Assembly (NCBI RefSeq): GCF_003458715.1
Contig: NZ_QRVI01000002.1
Coordinates: 62,001 to 126,000 of the forward strand
DNA from: Eubacterium sp. AF22-8LB
GTDB lineage: Bacteria; Bacillota_I; Bacilli_A; Erysipelotrichales; Erysipelotrichaceae
Length of the DNA: 64,000 bases
Reading direction: 5' to 3'
Shown here: piece after piece, positions 35,045 to 43,166 of the stretch
How the letters are laid out: the number at the start of each line of letters is the position of its first letter
How positions within the stretch are numbered: position 1 is the stretch's first letter
Program-made: the position numbers and the translations under genes
The notes under the pieces: generated by a model
Databases searched by the model: none
What the model was told of the DNA's origin: nothing
The model's input: only the letters and a program-made list of their open reading frames with translations

Positions 35045-36724
35045 ATGGCAGAATTTAAATCTCAAGATGAGAAAACTAAACAGGCTTTTTCAATGATTGA
35101 GCAAGGAGTAAAGGATGTTTATTCTTCTGAATCTTTTAAACAGTATCTATCCTGTTTAAGTAAGTTTCATAGTTATTCTTTGAATAACACTTTATTAATA
35201 TTGTCACAGAAGCCGGAGGCTAGTTTAGTAGCTGGATATCGTGCCTGGCAGACAAATTTTAATCGTCATGTAAATAAGGGTGAAAAAGGATTAATGATTC
35301 TAGCTCCGGTAACAACAAAAGAAGATAGATTAATGAATAAATATGATGAGAATGGAAATGTGATTTTAGATGAGTCTGGAAATCCGATTCAGGAAATGCG
35401 TGCAGTTAATCTGACTCATTTTAAGACAACGACAGTCTTTGATATTTCACAAACTTCAGGAGATCCTCTTCCATCTTTAGTGCATGATTTGACAGGATCT
35501 AGTAATGAAGTGAAATCGATTATTCAATCTATTCAATCTGTATGTACAATACCAATTGAATTTAAAACAGAAACTGAAGATCTTAGTTTTATGACTGGAG
35601 CTAAAGGATATTATTCGCCAAGGAAAGATAAGATTGTTATTAATAAAGATTTAGAGGATTTACAAACCGCAAAAACATTAATACATGAGTATGCTCACAG
35701 CATACTTCATAAAGAAACTGATAAAAATCAAAGCCAACGAGAAATTGAAGCAGAATCGTTGGCTTTTGTTATTTGTGATCATTTTGGAATTGATACTTCT
35801 GAATATTCATTTGGCTATATCGCGTCTTATGCCAACAAGGATTACAGTGAATTGAAATCTATTTTAGTGAACATTCAGAGTAAAGCACACGAAATGATCG
35901 AACTAATAGAACCTGTGTTTAAGGAGAATTTGCATATGCTAGAAAAGGAAAATCAATATATTACTCCAGTAGAAATGGAAGAATTGAATCATGATATTGT
36001 ACTTAAAATTGCATCCATGATGGAAAAGTATAAAGAAGTTATGTCGGATTCAAATATTACAACTTCAGATATTCATGAAACGATTGATCAAGAAATATCG
36101 AATCTTTTGACAGATAACAAAGAATATAGAGTACAAGATCATTTGTATCAGAATAATGAAGTCTACCAATTTGCTTTGCATAGTGCTTGTTTTGATGCGT
36201 TTATGAATGAAGAGTTTGATCCAAAACAATCCTGGTTTATGGATCATTCAATTGAAAGAAGAAACTATGAGATGTTTGAAAAAATAGCCAATCCATTATT
36301 AACAAACAGTGCATATTATATGAAATTTGGAACACCTAATTATATGGATTTAAATATCGAAATTATTGGGGATGATCGATTGGCTATGGCTCATAACTAT
36401 GTTTTAAATGGTGATGTGATGGCTGATCCAGATGTCGAATTTACGGTTGATAAAAAGAACAGAATGCTATATCCACAGACCTATCAGCAGGATTCACTTC
36501 AATACTTTGAAAGAGTAGATGGAGATTCAACTCGTGCTCGAGAACTGAATCATTTTATGTATGAATGGCTCACAAATGTTGTTGATCAAAAGTATAAAGT
36601 GCAAACTATTTATACGGAAGACAAAGAACTTTCTATCAAAGAAAATCCAAATGCTGTAAGAAGCTTTTGTAAACAGAATGGTATAGGAATGATGGCGCCT
36701 AAACAAAAGGAGTTGGAAAAATGA
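35045..36724 (+). CDS. ArdC-like antirestriction protein with metallopeptidase domain
   Basis: A 559-residue protein. Residues 10-120 match the ArdC N-terminal ssDNA-binding domain (FHSYSLNNTLLILSQKPEASLVAGYRAW then HVNKGEKGLMILAP). A zinc peptidase follows with HEYAHSILH near residue 223 and EIEAESLAFVICDHFG. The C-terminal half is unrecognised. ArdC proteins protect incoming single-stranded DNA and dampen host restriction during conjugation, which fits here. It overlaps the next gene by 4 bp (ATGA). Confidence 0.83.
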   Translation: MAEFKSQDEKTKQAFSMIEQGVKDVYSSESFKQYLSCLSKFHSYSLNNTLLILSQKPEASLVAGYRAWQTNFNRHVNKGEKGLMILAPVTTKEDRLMNKYDENGNVILDESGNPIQEMRAVNLTHFKTTTVFDISQTSGDPLPSLVHDLTGSSNEVKSIIQSIQSVCTIPIEFKTETEDLSFMTGAKGYYSPRKDKIVINKDLEDLQTAKTLIHEYAHSILHKETDKNQSQREIEAESLAFVICDHFGIDTSEYSFGYIASYANKDYSELKSILVNIQSKAHEMIELIEPVFKENLHMLEKENQYITPVEMEELNHDIVLKIASMMEKYKEVMSDSNITTSDIHETIDQEISNLLTDNKEYRVQDHLYQNNEVYQFALHSACFDAFMNEEFDPKQSWFMDHSIERRNYEMFEKIANPLLTNSAYYMKFGTPNYMDLNIEIIGDDRLAMAHNYVLNGDVMADPDVEFTVDKKNRMLYPQTYQQDSLQYFERVDGDSTRARELNHFMYEWLTNVVDQKYKVQTIYTEDKELSIKENPNAVRSFCKQNGIGMMAPKQKELEK

Positions 36725-37662
36725 GCAAAAAGTTTATTCGGAAATCGGTTCTTGAAAATGTTAGGACACTATCAGCATTTGATTATTTAAATAACTATCA
36801 TCCTTCACTATTAGTAAAAAATGGAAAGAAGGATTACTATCATAGAGAACATGATTCATTGCACTTTTCAAATGGAAAGTGGTATTGGTGGTCACAAGGT
36901 ATAGGTGGTACGACTGCATTGGATTATTTGATTGCTGTAGAAGGATATGATTTTAAAGAAGCGTGTAACTATTTGGCCAGTTTAATGAACATTAGTGATC
37001 CAGTTGTTACGTATTATCATAAAAAAGAAACTAAACCATTCGAGCTTCCTGAGAAAGATAAAAACAATAATTTAGTGATTCGTTATTTGTGTGAAACACG
37101 AAAAATAGATAGAGAAATTGTGGATTATTTTATTTCTAAAGGGATGCTTTATCAGTCAGCAAATTTTCGAAACGCTGTGTTTGTTGGATATGATGGTGAT
37201 ATGCCAGCTTATGCATTTAAGCGAAATGTATTTAAAGATTTTAAATTAGAACATACAGGAAGTAATAAGGCTTTTAGCTTTAATTATCAAAATAAAGAAA
37301 GTAATGTTCTTCATGTTTTTGAAGCAGCTATTGATTTATTGTCTTATATGACATTATTAAAAATGGAGGATGTTGATTACAAGGCTTTTAATTTTTTATC
37401 TTTAGGCGGAGCTTGTGAAAAGATAGCTGCAAAGACGGAAGCTGATATGCCAATAGCATTAAATGCCTTTTTAGAAAGAAATCCCAATGTTCAAATTATT
37501 GTTTTCCATTTGGATAATGATGAAGTAGGTAGAGGTGCAACGCAAAAGATTATGATGATTGCAAGACGTAACTATCAATGTTTTGATAATCATCCTGTGA
37601 ACTTTAAAGATGTAAATGATGAATTAATTCATAAAAGTCTGTTGCTATCGACGGATTTATGA
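36721..37662 (+). CDS. DUF3991/toprim-domain protein
   Basis: A 313-residue protein. The N-terminal DUF3991-like region (YYHREHDSLHFSNGKWYWWSQGIGGTTALDYLIAVEG) is the primase-associated fold. The toprim-like domain has HVFEAAIDLLSYMTL near residue 198 and the acidic motif FHLDNDEVGRGATQKI near residue 262. Such proteins are common in Tn1549-like elements and may prime or nick DNA during transfer or replication. Coupled by ATGA to the ArdC-like gene. Confidence 0.8.
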   Translation: MSKKFIRKSVLENVRTLSAFDYLNNYHPSLLVKNGKKDYYHREHDSLHFSNGKWYWWSQGIGGTTALDYLIAVEGYDFKEACNYLASLMNISDPVVTYYHKKETKPFELPEKDKNNNLVIRYLCETRKIDREIVDYFISKGMLYQSANFRNAVFVGYDGDMPAYAFKRNVFKDFKLEHTGSNKAFSFNYQNKESNVLHVFEAAIDLLSYMTLLKMEDVDYKAFNFLSLGGACEKIAAKTEADMPIALNAFLERNPNVQIIVFHLDNDEVGRGATQKIMMIARRNYQCFDNHPVNFKDVNDELIHKSLLLSTDL

Positions 37663-37745
37663 ATTTGACAAATGAATCATTCATATCCTGTTGGATACAG
37701 AATAATGTAATTGTGATTAATAAGTAATGTTTTTTATATACAATA

Positions 37746-37765
37746 GCAATGAAATTGCATATAAT
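37746..37765 (+). promoter_or_regulatory. toxin-antitoxin promoter with inverted repeat
   Basis: GCAAT-gaa-ATTGC (37746-37758) abuts the -10 box TATAAT (37760-37765), 22 bp before the antitoxin start. The layout suits autorepression by the toxin-antitoxin complex. Confidence 0.5.
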
Positions 37766-37787
37766 TTAAATATGGAGGTGATGCTGT

Positions 37788-38081
37788 ATGTCTACTATTC
37801 AAGTAAGGGTGGATGATGATTTGAAATCTAAAGCAGATGCATTATTCAAGGAATTAGGTACAGATACAACAAGTGCAATTCGTATGTTTTTAACTCAAGC
37901 AGTTGCTTATGATGGAATTCCTTTTGAAATTAAAAAATTCAATAAAACAAAAGAAATGAAAATTATGACAGAAGATGAGTTTTTGGATAGACTTGCTTCT
38001 TCTAGAGTTCAATCTAGAGAAGGAAAAGTAATAGATGCAGATATAGCAATAGATAGCATTAGAAATAAATATGGATTATAA
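37788..38081 (+). CDS. RelB/DinJ-family antitoxin
   Basis: A 97-residue antitoxin. The N-terminal ribbon-helix-helix motif is TIQVRVDDDLKSKADALFKELGTDTTSAIRMFLTQA, typical of RelB/DinJ, and GIPFEIKKFN follows. It should bind DNA and neutralise the toxin encoded next, whose gene it overlaps by 11 bp. The pair probably stabilises the element in the host. Confidence 0.88.
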   Translation: MSTIQVRVDDDLKSKADALFKELGTDTTSAIRMFLTQAVAYDGIPFEIKKFNKTKEMKIMTEDEFLDRLASSRVQSREGKVIDADIAIDSIRNKYGL

Positions 38082-38385
38082 AGTAATATTTACTGAAAAT
38101 GCTTTAGAAGATATGGATTCTATTGTAGAATATCTTCTTTTTCACTTGCGTAATAAACAAGCGGCAAATCATTTTATCGATTCTGTTGAAAATGGAAAGT
38201 TCGTATTAAGTAATTCTGCTGAGTCATTTCAACTGTGTTTGAATCCGAGACTTCGAAGCAAGGGATATCGAAGATTGAATTTAGATAAAACTAAATATTT
38301 CTTATTGTACCGTACTGAAAATTCAATAGTTTTTATAGATGGTATTTATCATCAATTACAAGATTACGAAAATAAAATTAAATAA
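38071..38385 (+). CDS. RelE/ParE-superfamily toxin
   Basis: A 104-residue toxin: YKVIFTENALEDMDSIVEYLLFHL near the start, central LRSKGYRRLNLDKTKYFLLYRTENSIVFIDGIYHQLQDYEN. This is the RelE/ParE fold with late basic and aromatic residues. RelE members cleave ribosome-bound mRNA, ParE members poison gyrase; the choice cannot be made with certainty here, though the RelB partner fits either. The start overlaps the antitoxin stop. Confidence 0.83.
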   Translation: MDYKVIFTENALEDMDSIVEYLLFHLRNKQAANHFIDSVENGKFVLSNSAESFQLCLNPRLRSKGYRRLNLDKTKYFLLYRTENSIVFIDGIYHQLQDYENKIK

Positions 38386-38393
38386 TTCTTTTT

Positions 38394-38419
38394 GAGAAAG
38401 TTTACGCTTTCTCTTTTTT
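38394..38419 (+). terminator. terminator-like hairpin after toxin-antitoxin pair
   Basis: GAGAAAG, 6-nt loop, CTTTCTC, six Ts; 32 bp before the next gene. Serves to insulate the pair and belongs to the recurrent hairpin set. Confidence 0.75.
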
Positions 38420-38450
38420 ATTACACAAATTTAGAAAGAGGTGGATTAAT

Positions 38451-38999
38451 TTGAATAAGCAATTTGATTTGTTTCAAAAGATGAAAATCAAAGAAGTCTG
38501 TGAAAATATTAGTCGTATGACTTATGCATATATCAATCCAGACACAAAACGACCAACCATAGTACCGTCAAAGCATTATAAAGATATTTTAGATCAGCCG
38601 GTAGAAGTATTGGTTAATGATCAAGTGAAAAAACAATTTTTAAATATTATGTTTAAACAAATGAAAACATTAAAAGAGGAAGAACCCATCTTGTTTAATG
38701 AAACACTGTTGTTGATGGATTTGAATAAGACTCCAGATAGCTTGGAACTAAATGAAGAAGCAGCATTAAAGATAACGGCTACAGAATTGGTGGAAAGTGA
38801 GAAAACACAAAAGAAAAAATTCCATTTAGTGGATAATGCATATTTGGATTCATACAAAGCAACAAAGAATGATAGTGAATTGATGGCTCAGATATTTAAA
38901 GAGCAACAAAATGATCGTGTTTATTCTGTTGAATTAGATGAGATGGAAATGGAAAAACCTAAGTCAAAAGGAGGAAAAAAGAATGACTTACAACACTAG
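38451..38999 (+). CDS. hypothetical element protein, 182 aa
   Basis: A soluble, charged protein with a TTG start preceded by AGAGGTGG. It contains MSRMTYAYINPDTKRPTIVPSKHY-like sequence near residues 20-40 and a Lys-rich C-terminus (KPKSKGGKKND). No membrane segment and no motif I recognise. It overlaps the next gene by 17 bp, within a run of small accessory genes before the mobilisation region. Confidence 0.6.
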   Translation: MNKQFDLFQKMKIKEVCENISRMTYAYINPDTKRPTIVPSKHYKDILDQPVEVLVNDQVKKQFLNIMFKQMKTLKEEEPILFNETLLLMDLNKTPDSLELNEEAALKITATELVESEKTQKKKFHLVDNAYLDSYKATKNDSELMAQIFKEQQNDRVYSVELDEMEMEKPKSKGGKKNDLQH

Positions 39000-39312
39000 A
39001 ATTTATAATTATTCAAATTTAAAATCTGAAGACAAACAAATTGTCCAGGCACAATTGTTAATGTTTGAAACTGTAGAAGACACAATTACAGAATATATGT
39101 ATCGTAGAGAATCTTCTACAAATATTTTGGATGCAGTTTCTTATGAAGAAGGAATTAAAGCTTTAGAACAAGTACAACAAAATATGTTTAGTGATATTGT
39201 AGAATATATTGTTTACGCAATTGACAGTTATGAAGAAGATGTGGACGAAGTTGATACACAGTATCCGCTTTTTGGCTTGTATCAAGAAGTTGAGGATATT
39301 GATAATGAATGA
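38983..39312 (+). CDS. hypothetical acidic element protein, 109 aa
   Basis: The ATG at 38983 follows AAGGAGG inside the previous gene. The product is acidic and helical (YNYSNLKSEDKQIVQAQLLMFETVEDTITEYMYRRE) with a Glu/Asp-rich tail. I do not recognise the family. The stop overlaps the ATG of the next small gene (ATGAATGA context), indicating coupled translation. Confidence 0.6.
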   Translation: MTYNTRIYNYSNLKSEDKQIVQAQLLMFETVEDTITEYMYRRESSTNILDAVSYEEGIKALEQVQQNMFSDIVEYIVYAIDSYEEDVDEVDTQYPLFGLYQEVEDIDNE

Positions 39313-39397
39313 TTTAGAAACGTGTGATTTTAATACAGTCAATCTTGAAAGATTGGCTTTTTATTTTGAAAAATTAGAAGAAGGAGAGGACGAATAA
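39305..39397 (+). CDS. 30-residue coupled small protein
   Basis: MNDLETCDFNTVNLERLAFY... ending EEGEDE; ATG overlaps the preceding stop region and its own stop is 1 nt before the next ATG. The tight packing on both sides and the acidic helical composition support a real gene, but no function is readable. Confidence 0.5.
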   Translation: MNDLETCDFNTVNLERLAFYFEKLEEGEDE

Positions 39398-39398
39398 T

Positions 39399-40120
39399 AT
39401 GATTCACAATGATAAAGTTTTAGAAGATGTAAATGCATTACTTGATTACAATTCAGTTAAAGATTTCTTATTCATGAATGTAATTAATGCAGAAACTAAT
39501 AAAGAAGAATTATCTATGGAGCCACATACAGTTATTGGAGATTTAGCGATTGTATATAGAGTAATGATTAAAACAACTGATAATCAATTTTGCTCAGCTA
39601 GAGTTACAAATGAAATGCTTGATCATTATGGTATTGATGTATCGCAGTTGCACAATGATGCTTTAATTTCATCACCAAATATGATGAAACCAGAAATTAT
39701 TCCACTTGAAACATTGCTGATGGGAGTTCCAGAACAAGAAGCGTGGCAAAATGAAGACAGGCATTTTGTAGTTTTGACAAATGAACATAGAACGGATGGA
39801 GCAGCAACAATTTTTTATTCCGGAGTTTTGAATGATCTAACTGAAAAATTAGGGCATGATCTTTATATTGTTCCTTCTTCAACAGATGAATGTTTAGCTT
39901 TATGTGATTCTCCAACATTGAATATAGATCGTTTGAAAGAAATGCTTTTACTTATGAACGGTCCAAATTTTATGGATCAAGATAAAAAGTTATCTGATAT
40001 TTTATATCACTATTATCTGATATTTTATATCACTATGATAAGGATAATCATGTATTAGAGAAATCAGATGATTATGAAAAGAGAATCAACAAACAGAAAT
40101 ATTCACAATTACTTCATTGA
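39399..40120 (+). pseudogene. DUF5688-like protein gene frameshifted by a 23-bp duplication
   Basis: The frame from 39399 encodes a DUF5688-like protein common in Tn1549-type elements (VIGDLAIVYRVMI, EIIPLETLLMG, FVVLTNEHRTDGAATIFYSG, LYIVPSSTDE). It diverges after LSDILYHY because a 23-bp segment is perfectly duplicated (39991-40013 and 40014-40036). As read it stops at 40058 after 219 residues. Removing one copy restores a frame that continues YDKDNHVLEKSDDYEKRI... to the TGA at 40118-40120, a normal-looking C-terminus. Function of the family is unknown. Confidence 0.75.
39991..40036. repeat. perfect 23-bp tandem duplication
   Basis: TATCTGATATTTTATATCAC plus TAT occurs twice in direct succession. 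23 is not a multiple of 3, so the copy number sets the reading frame of the DUF5688-like gene. Confidence 0.95.
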
Positions 40121-40137
40121 TATTTGGAGAATTGAAA

Positions 40138-40347
40138 ATGATTAAATACGAAGATATCATTAAGCGAATTTCGTTTATTGAAAAAAGAAAAATTAAAAAT
40201 GAGGAAAAGATAAAATTTCTAATAGAAGAAAATAATACTTTATCTTCAAATTTAAAAATACTAAATCAGAAAAAAGAAATGTTAGAAAAAATGAATCATG
40301 ATCTAGCAGATCTTATACCTGATAAGAAAAAGGCTGCAGGCAATTAA
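40138..40347 (+). CDS. small coiled-coil protein, 69 aa
   Basis: The ATG at 40138 follows TTTGGAG. The product is strongly helical and charged with heptad-like spacing (IIKRISFIEKRKIKNEEKIKFLIEENNTLSSNLKIL), so it is probably a coiled coil. No domain recognised. It directly precedes the candidate transfer origin. Confidence 0.6.
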   Translation: MIKYEDIIKRISFIEKRKIKNEEKIKFLIEENNTLSSNLKILNQKKEMLEKMNHDLADLIPDKKKAAGN

Positions 40348-40370
40348 TGTCTACAGTTGTAGCAAGCAAC

Positions 40371-40413
40371 GTCTTTGGATATCCAAAGACAAGTATTTAG
40401 GGAACATCCCTAA
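40371..40413. other. candidate origin of transfer (oriT)
   Basis: A perfect 20-bp palindrome GTCTTTGGATATCCAAAGAC (40371-40390) is followed by TTAGGGA-aca-TCCCTAA (40397-40413). The pair lies about 150 bp upstream of the MobC and relaxase genes, where oriT usually sits. Inverted repeats next to the nick site are typical of relaxase recognition. The nick position itself cannot be read. Confidence 0.5.
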
Positions 40414-40419
40414 GACCCT

Positions 40420-40451
40420 GAGCTATCAAAAGAGTTGGTAGCTCTTTTTTT
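40420..40451 (+). terminator. terminator-like hairpin before mobilisation genes
   Basis: GAGCTATC, 9-nt loop, GGTAGCTC (one G-U) and seven Ts, 20 bp before the DUF3789-like start. Confidence 0.75.
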
Positions 40452-40471
40452 GTTGGAGGAGAATATTAAAT

Positions 40472-40582
40472 ATGAGTACAGTAACAATTAGTTTATTAAG
40501 TTTCCTGGGTGGTTTGATTATTGGAGTTTTCTATATTTTGTTTATACAGGGTGCTTTTTATAAAGATGCGGAAAAGAAATAA
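40472..40582 (+). CDS. DUF3789-like single-pass small membrane protein
   Basis: A 36-residue protein with a single membrane segment (LLSFLGGLIIGVFYILFI) and a charged tail ending DAEKK. This matches the tiny DUF3789 proteins encoded just before mobC in Tn1549-like elements. The ATG follows TTGGAGGAG and its 3' end overlaps mobC by 17 bp. Function unknown. Confidence 0.65.
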   Translation: MSTVTISLLSFLGGLIIGVFYILFIQGAFYKDAEKK

Positions 40583-40925
40583 ACAATTTGTCATTCGTTT
40601 ATCGGATAGTGAATGGAATCATCTTAATGAATTAGTGAAATATTCAGGACAATCAAGAGAATCCTATCTACGTATGTGTATAAATGGCTTGGTTCCTAGA
40701 CCTGCACCTAGTGTTGAGCTTGTAGAAGTAACCCAAGAATTAAGACAAATTGCAGAGAGTATTAACGGAATAGCTGGAGCAGTTTATAAACAAAATAAAA
40801 TGGATGATTCAGTTTACATGGAAAATTATGAGGCGCTTCAAAAACAAATTAACGAAATTATGCTTTTGATTCGGCAACCTATCAATATGGAGGAAATATG
40901 GCAATCACAAAAATATGGGCAGTAA
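40566..40925 (+). CDS. MobC-like relaxosome accessory protein
   Basis: A 119-residue protein beginning RKRNKQFVIRLSDSEWNHLNELVKYSGQSRESYLRMCINGLVPRPAPS. The ribbon-helix-helix-like start and conserved RxxYLR and PRPxPS blocks are those of MobC/relaxosome proteins that bind oriT and help the relaxase. It overlaps the relaxase gene by 28 bp. The ATG at 40566 is chosen, as the longer frame lies inside the DUF3789-like gene. Confidence 0.85.
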   Translation: MRKRNKQFVIRLSDSEWNHLNELVKYSGQSRESYLRMCINGLVPRPAPSVELVEVTQELRQIAESINGIAGAVYKQNKMDDSVYMENYEALQKQINEIMLLIRQPINMEEIWQSQKYGQ

Positions 40926-42235
40926 AGGATGATTTGAGAAGAGTTTTAAACTATATTGAAAATCCGGATAAGACAAAAGAAGAATTAAGTGATGGATTAA
41001 AAGAAGTTTTGGCTTATACAACGCAAGGATACAAAACCAATGAGAAAGAATATATCACTGGAATCAATTGCGAACCTAGTACATCACTAAAGCAGATGAT
41101 GAATACCAAACTATCCTATAACAAGATGGATGGAAGACTAGCCTATCATGCAGTACAGTCTTTTAAGCCAGGTGAAGTAACCCCAGAAGAATGTCATTCA
41201 TTAGGTGTGCAATTAGCGAAACAAATGTGGGGAAATCGATTTGAAGTCGTTGTATCTACACATTTAGATAAAGATCATTTGCATAATCACTTTGTTGTGA
41301 ATTCAGTTTCCTGGGTAGATGGCATGAAGTATGATAACCGGAAAAAAGATATTGATCATTTTCGAGAATTGAATGATGCAATATGTAAACAGCATGGTTT
41401 GAATGTTATTGAAAAACCGGAAGGAAAAGCCATGAATTATGGAGAGTGGAATGCAGAAAAAAAGGATGGCATCTATTTTAGAAAGATTATTCGTTATGAT
41501 GTGGATTCTGTTTTAGCGTATGCTAGAACTTTAGATCAAATGAAATCAGGACTTGAAGATATTGGGTACGTAGTTGATTTAACTGGCAAGCACTGGACTT
41601 TAAAACATCCACAGTCGCAAAGAAAGTTTCGATTTTATAAACTTGCTCGTGATGGTCGATATGACGAAGATCATATCATGGAACGAATCAACAACAATTA
41701 TTTATTTCCAATGCAGCCAGTTAAGGATATTGTGCCATGTAAAGAATATCGTGGTGATCATACAAAATTAAAAGGAATCAAGGCTTTATATATTAGATAT
41801 TGTTTTGAATTAGGAATTATTCGGCCTAAAGGAAAACGACAGAAATATCCAAGTCCACAGTTAAGAAAGGATTTGATATACATGGATAAAATCACAAATG
41901 AAAATACTTTTGTAGGCAAGCATAATCTGGAAACAATCGAAGATGTGCTTGCCTTTAAAGTATCTCTAAATAAAGAAATAGAATCTTGGATGAATCAAAG
42001 AAGATCCATCTACAATAAAATTAAAAGAACGCGTGATCCAAATTTGAAAAAGCAATTAGAAATGGATCGTGATACGTTAACTTCTAAAATTGCACATGGG
42101 AAAAAGGAAATCAAAATATGCGAAGATATAGAAAAGAGAGTTCCTGATATTCAAGATAAATTAAAAATGGTGAATGCATTAGAAGATGAGCGTATCCAAA
42201 CACAAAAAGAATATGAAAGGAGCTTGAATTTATGA
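40898..42235 (+). CDS. relaxase/mobilisation nuclease (MOBP-type)
   Basis: A 445-residue relaxase that nicks oriT and leads the strand into the recipient. The metal-binding three-histidine motif is in STHLDKDHLHNHFVVNSV near residue 125. The N-terminal tyrosine candidate is in LRRVLNYIENPDKT. The C-terminal 100 residues are a charged coiled coil. Overlaps mobC upstream and the PcfB-like gene downstream by 4 bp. Family assignment (Relaxase PF03432, MOBP) is from motif spacing. Confidence 0.9.
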   Translation: MAITKIWAVKDDLRRVLNYIENPDKTKEELSDGLKEVLAYTTQGYKTNEKEYITGINCEPSTSLKQMMNTKLSYNKMDGRLAYHAVQSFKPGEVTPEECHSLGVQLAKQMWGNRFEVVVSTHLDKDHLHNHFVVNSVSWVDGMKYDNRKKDIDHFRELNDAICKQHGLNVIEKPEGKAMNYGEWNAEKKDGIYFRKIIRYDVDSVLAYARTLDQMKSGLEDIGYVVDLTGKHWTLKHPQSQRKFRFYKLARDGRYDEDHIMERINNNYLFPMQPVKDIVPCKEYRGDHTKLKGIKALYIRYCFELGIIRPKGKRQKYPSPQLRKDLIYMDKITNENTFVGKHNLETIEDVLAFKVSLNKEIESWMNQRRSIYNKIKRTRDPNLKKQLEMDRDTLTSKIAHGKKEIKICEDIEKRVPDIQDKLKMVNALEDERIQTQKEYERSLNL

Positions 42236-42954
42236 ACAGTGCAGATACTGCAGATCAAATGATGAAGATGACCTTAGAAGGTATACAGGTTGCTGCTGAA
42301 GTTGGTTTAAAAGCAGGTGGCATGGCAGCAAGATCTTTGGCTGTCACTTTATATGCTATTTTAAAAGACAATAAAAAAGTGAAAGGAAAAACCAATTTAA
42401 ATAACTTGTTAAAGTCGGATAAAGAGTTAAAGGTCTTTGCTATTCATCATTCGGATTTAAAAAAGTTTTGTGAAGAAGCAAAACATTATGGAGTTTTATA
42501 TTCTGTGTTGAAAGAAAAAAATAATACAGATGGGATTGTGGACATTATGGTAAAAGCAGAAGATGCTTCTAAAATCTCAAGGATGGTAGACAAGTTTGAT
42601 CTAGCTACTATCGATACAAAAGCAATTCGTGAATCTGTATTATCACAACAGAGTATAGATGATGCTAAGCCACTTAGTGATGAAGAGCATGATGCCTTAT
42701 TGTCAAAGCTAATGGATGATAAAGAAAACCCCAACAAAGCTCGGACAAGCAAGGACGGTACTCCGTTCGAGCCATCTTCAAAAACATCGAAGAAAGAAAA
42801 CAAGAAGAAAACCGTCGAAAGAAAAAGGTCAACAGCTACTACGGATAGGCCTTCTGTTCGCAAGGAGTTGAAGGACATAAAACAGCAGCAAAACCTAAAA
42901 TCTTCTGCACCTAAGTATCCAGTTAAGAAAAAATCAAAAAAGAAAGTGAGATAA
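42232..42954 (+). CDS. PcfB/DUF3801-family conjugation protein
   Basis: A 240-residue protein of the PcfB (DUF3801) family: DQMMKMTLEGIQVAAEVGLKAGGMAARSLAVTLYAILKD near the start, then FAIHHSDLKKFCEEAKHYGVLYSVL. The C-terminal third is Lys/Ser-rich and probably disordered. In pheromone plasmids PcfB works with the coupling protein, whose gene lies just downstream here. Supports delivery of the relaxosome to the membrane channel. Confidence 0.82.
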   Translation: MNSADTADQMMKMTLEGIQVAAEVGLKAGGMAARSLAVTLYAILKDNKKVKGKTNLNNLLKSDKELKVFAIHHSDLKKFCEEAKHYGVLYSVLKEKNNTDGIVDIMVKAEDASKISRMVDKFDLATIDTKAIRESVLSQQSIDDAKPLSDEEHDALLSKLMDDKENPNKARTSKDGTPFEPSSKTSKKENKKKTVERKRSTATTDRPSVRKELKDIKQQQNLKSSAPKYPVKKKSKKKVR

Positions 42955-42959
42955 CGATT

Positions 42960-43166
42960 ATGAGAAAATGGTTTAAGAAAAATGATGACGAAATAATTGA
43001 AATTCAGGTAGATGATACAGAGAGAAGAATTATTGTTAGGGCATTAGCTGATCTAAGAGATAAACAGCGATTAGCTCATAAGAACTATGATTTTTTAGAT
43101 TCTCTTATTGTAAAGGTTTGTGATGCAGACCATCCATCAATAAAAGATCACTATGAGAGATGCTAA
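42960..43166 (+). CDS. hypothetical small protein, 68 aa
   Basis: A charged, mostly helical product (RKWFKKNDDEIIEIQVDDTERRIIVRALADLRDKQRLAHKNYDFLDSLI) between the PcfB-like and VirD4-like genes. It overlaps the latter by 14 bp. No family recognised; its conserved placement in the transfer operon suggests a coupling role. Confidence 0.6.
   Translation: MRKWFKKNDDEIIEIQVDDTERRIIVRALADLRDKQRLAHKNYDFLDSLIVKVCDADHPSIKDHYERC

Noticed and set aside
40521..40565. An N-terminal extension of MobC starting at 40521
   Set aside because: That stretch is the coding sequence of the DUF3789-like protein in another frame; MobC's own motif starts right after the ATG at 40566.
42486..42878. A 130-residue Ser-rich minus-strand ORF
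   Set aside because: Antisense shadow of the Lys/Ser-rich tail of the PcfB-like gene; no start signals.
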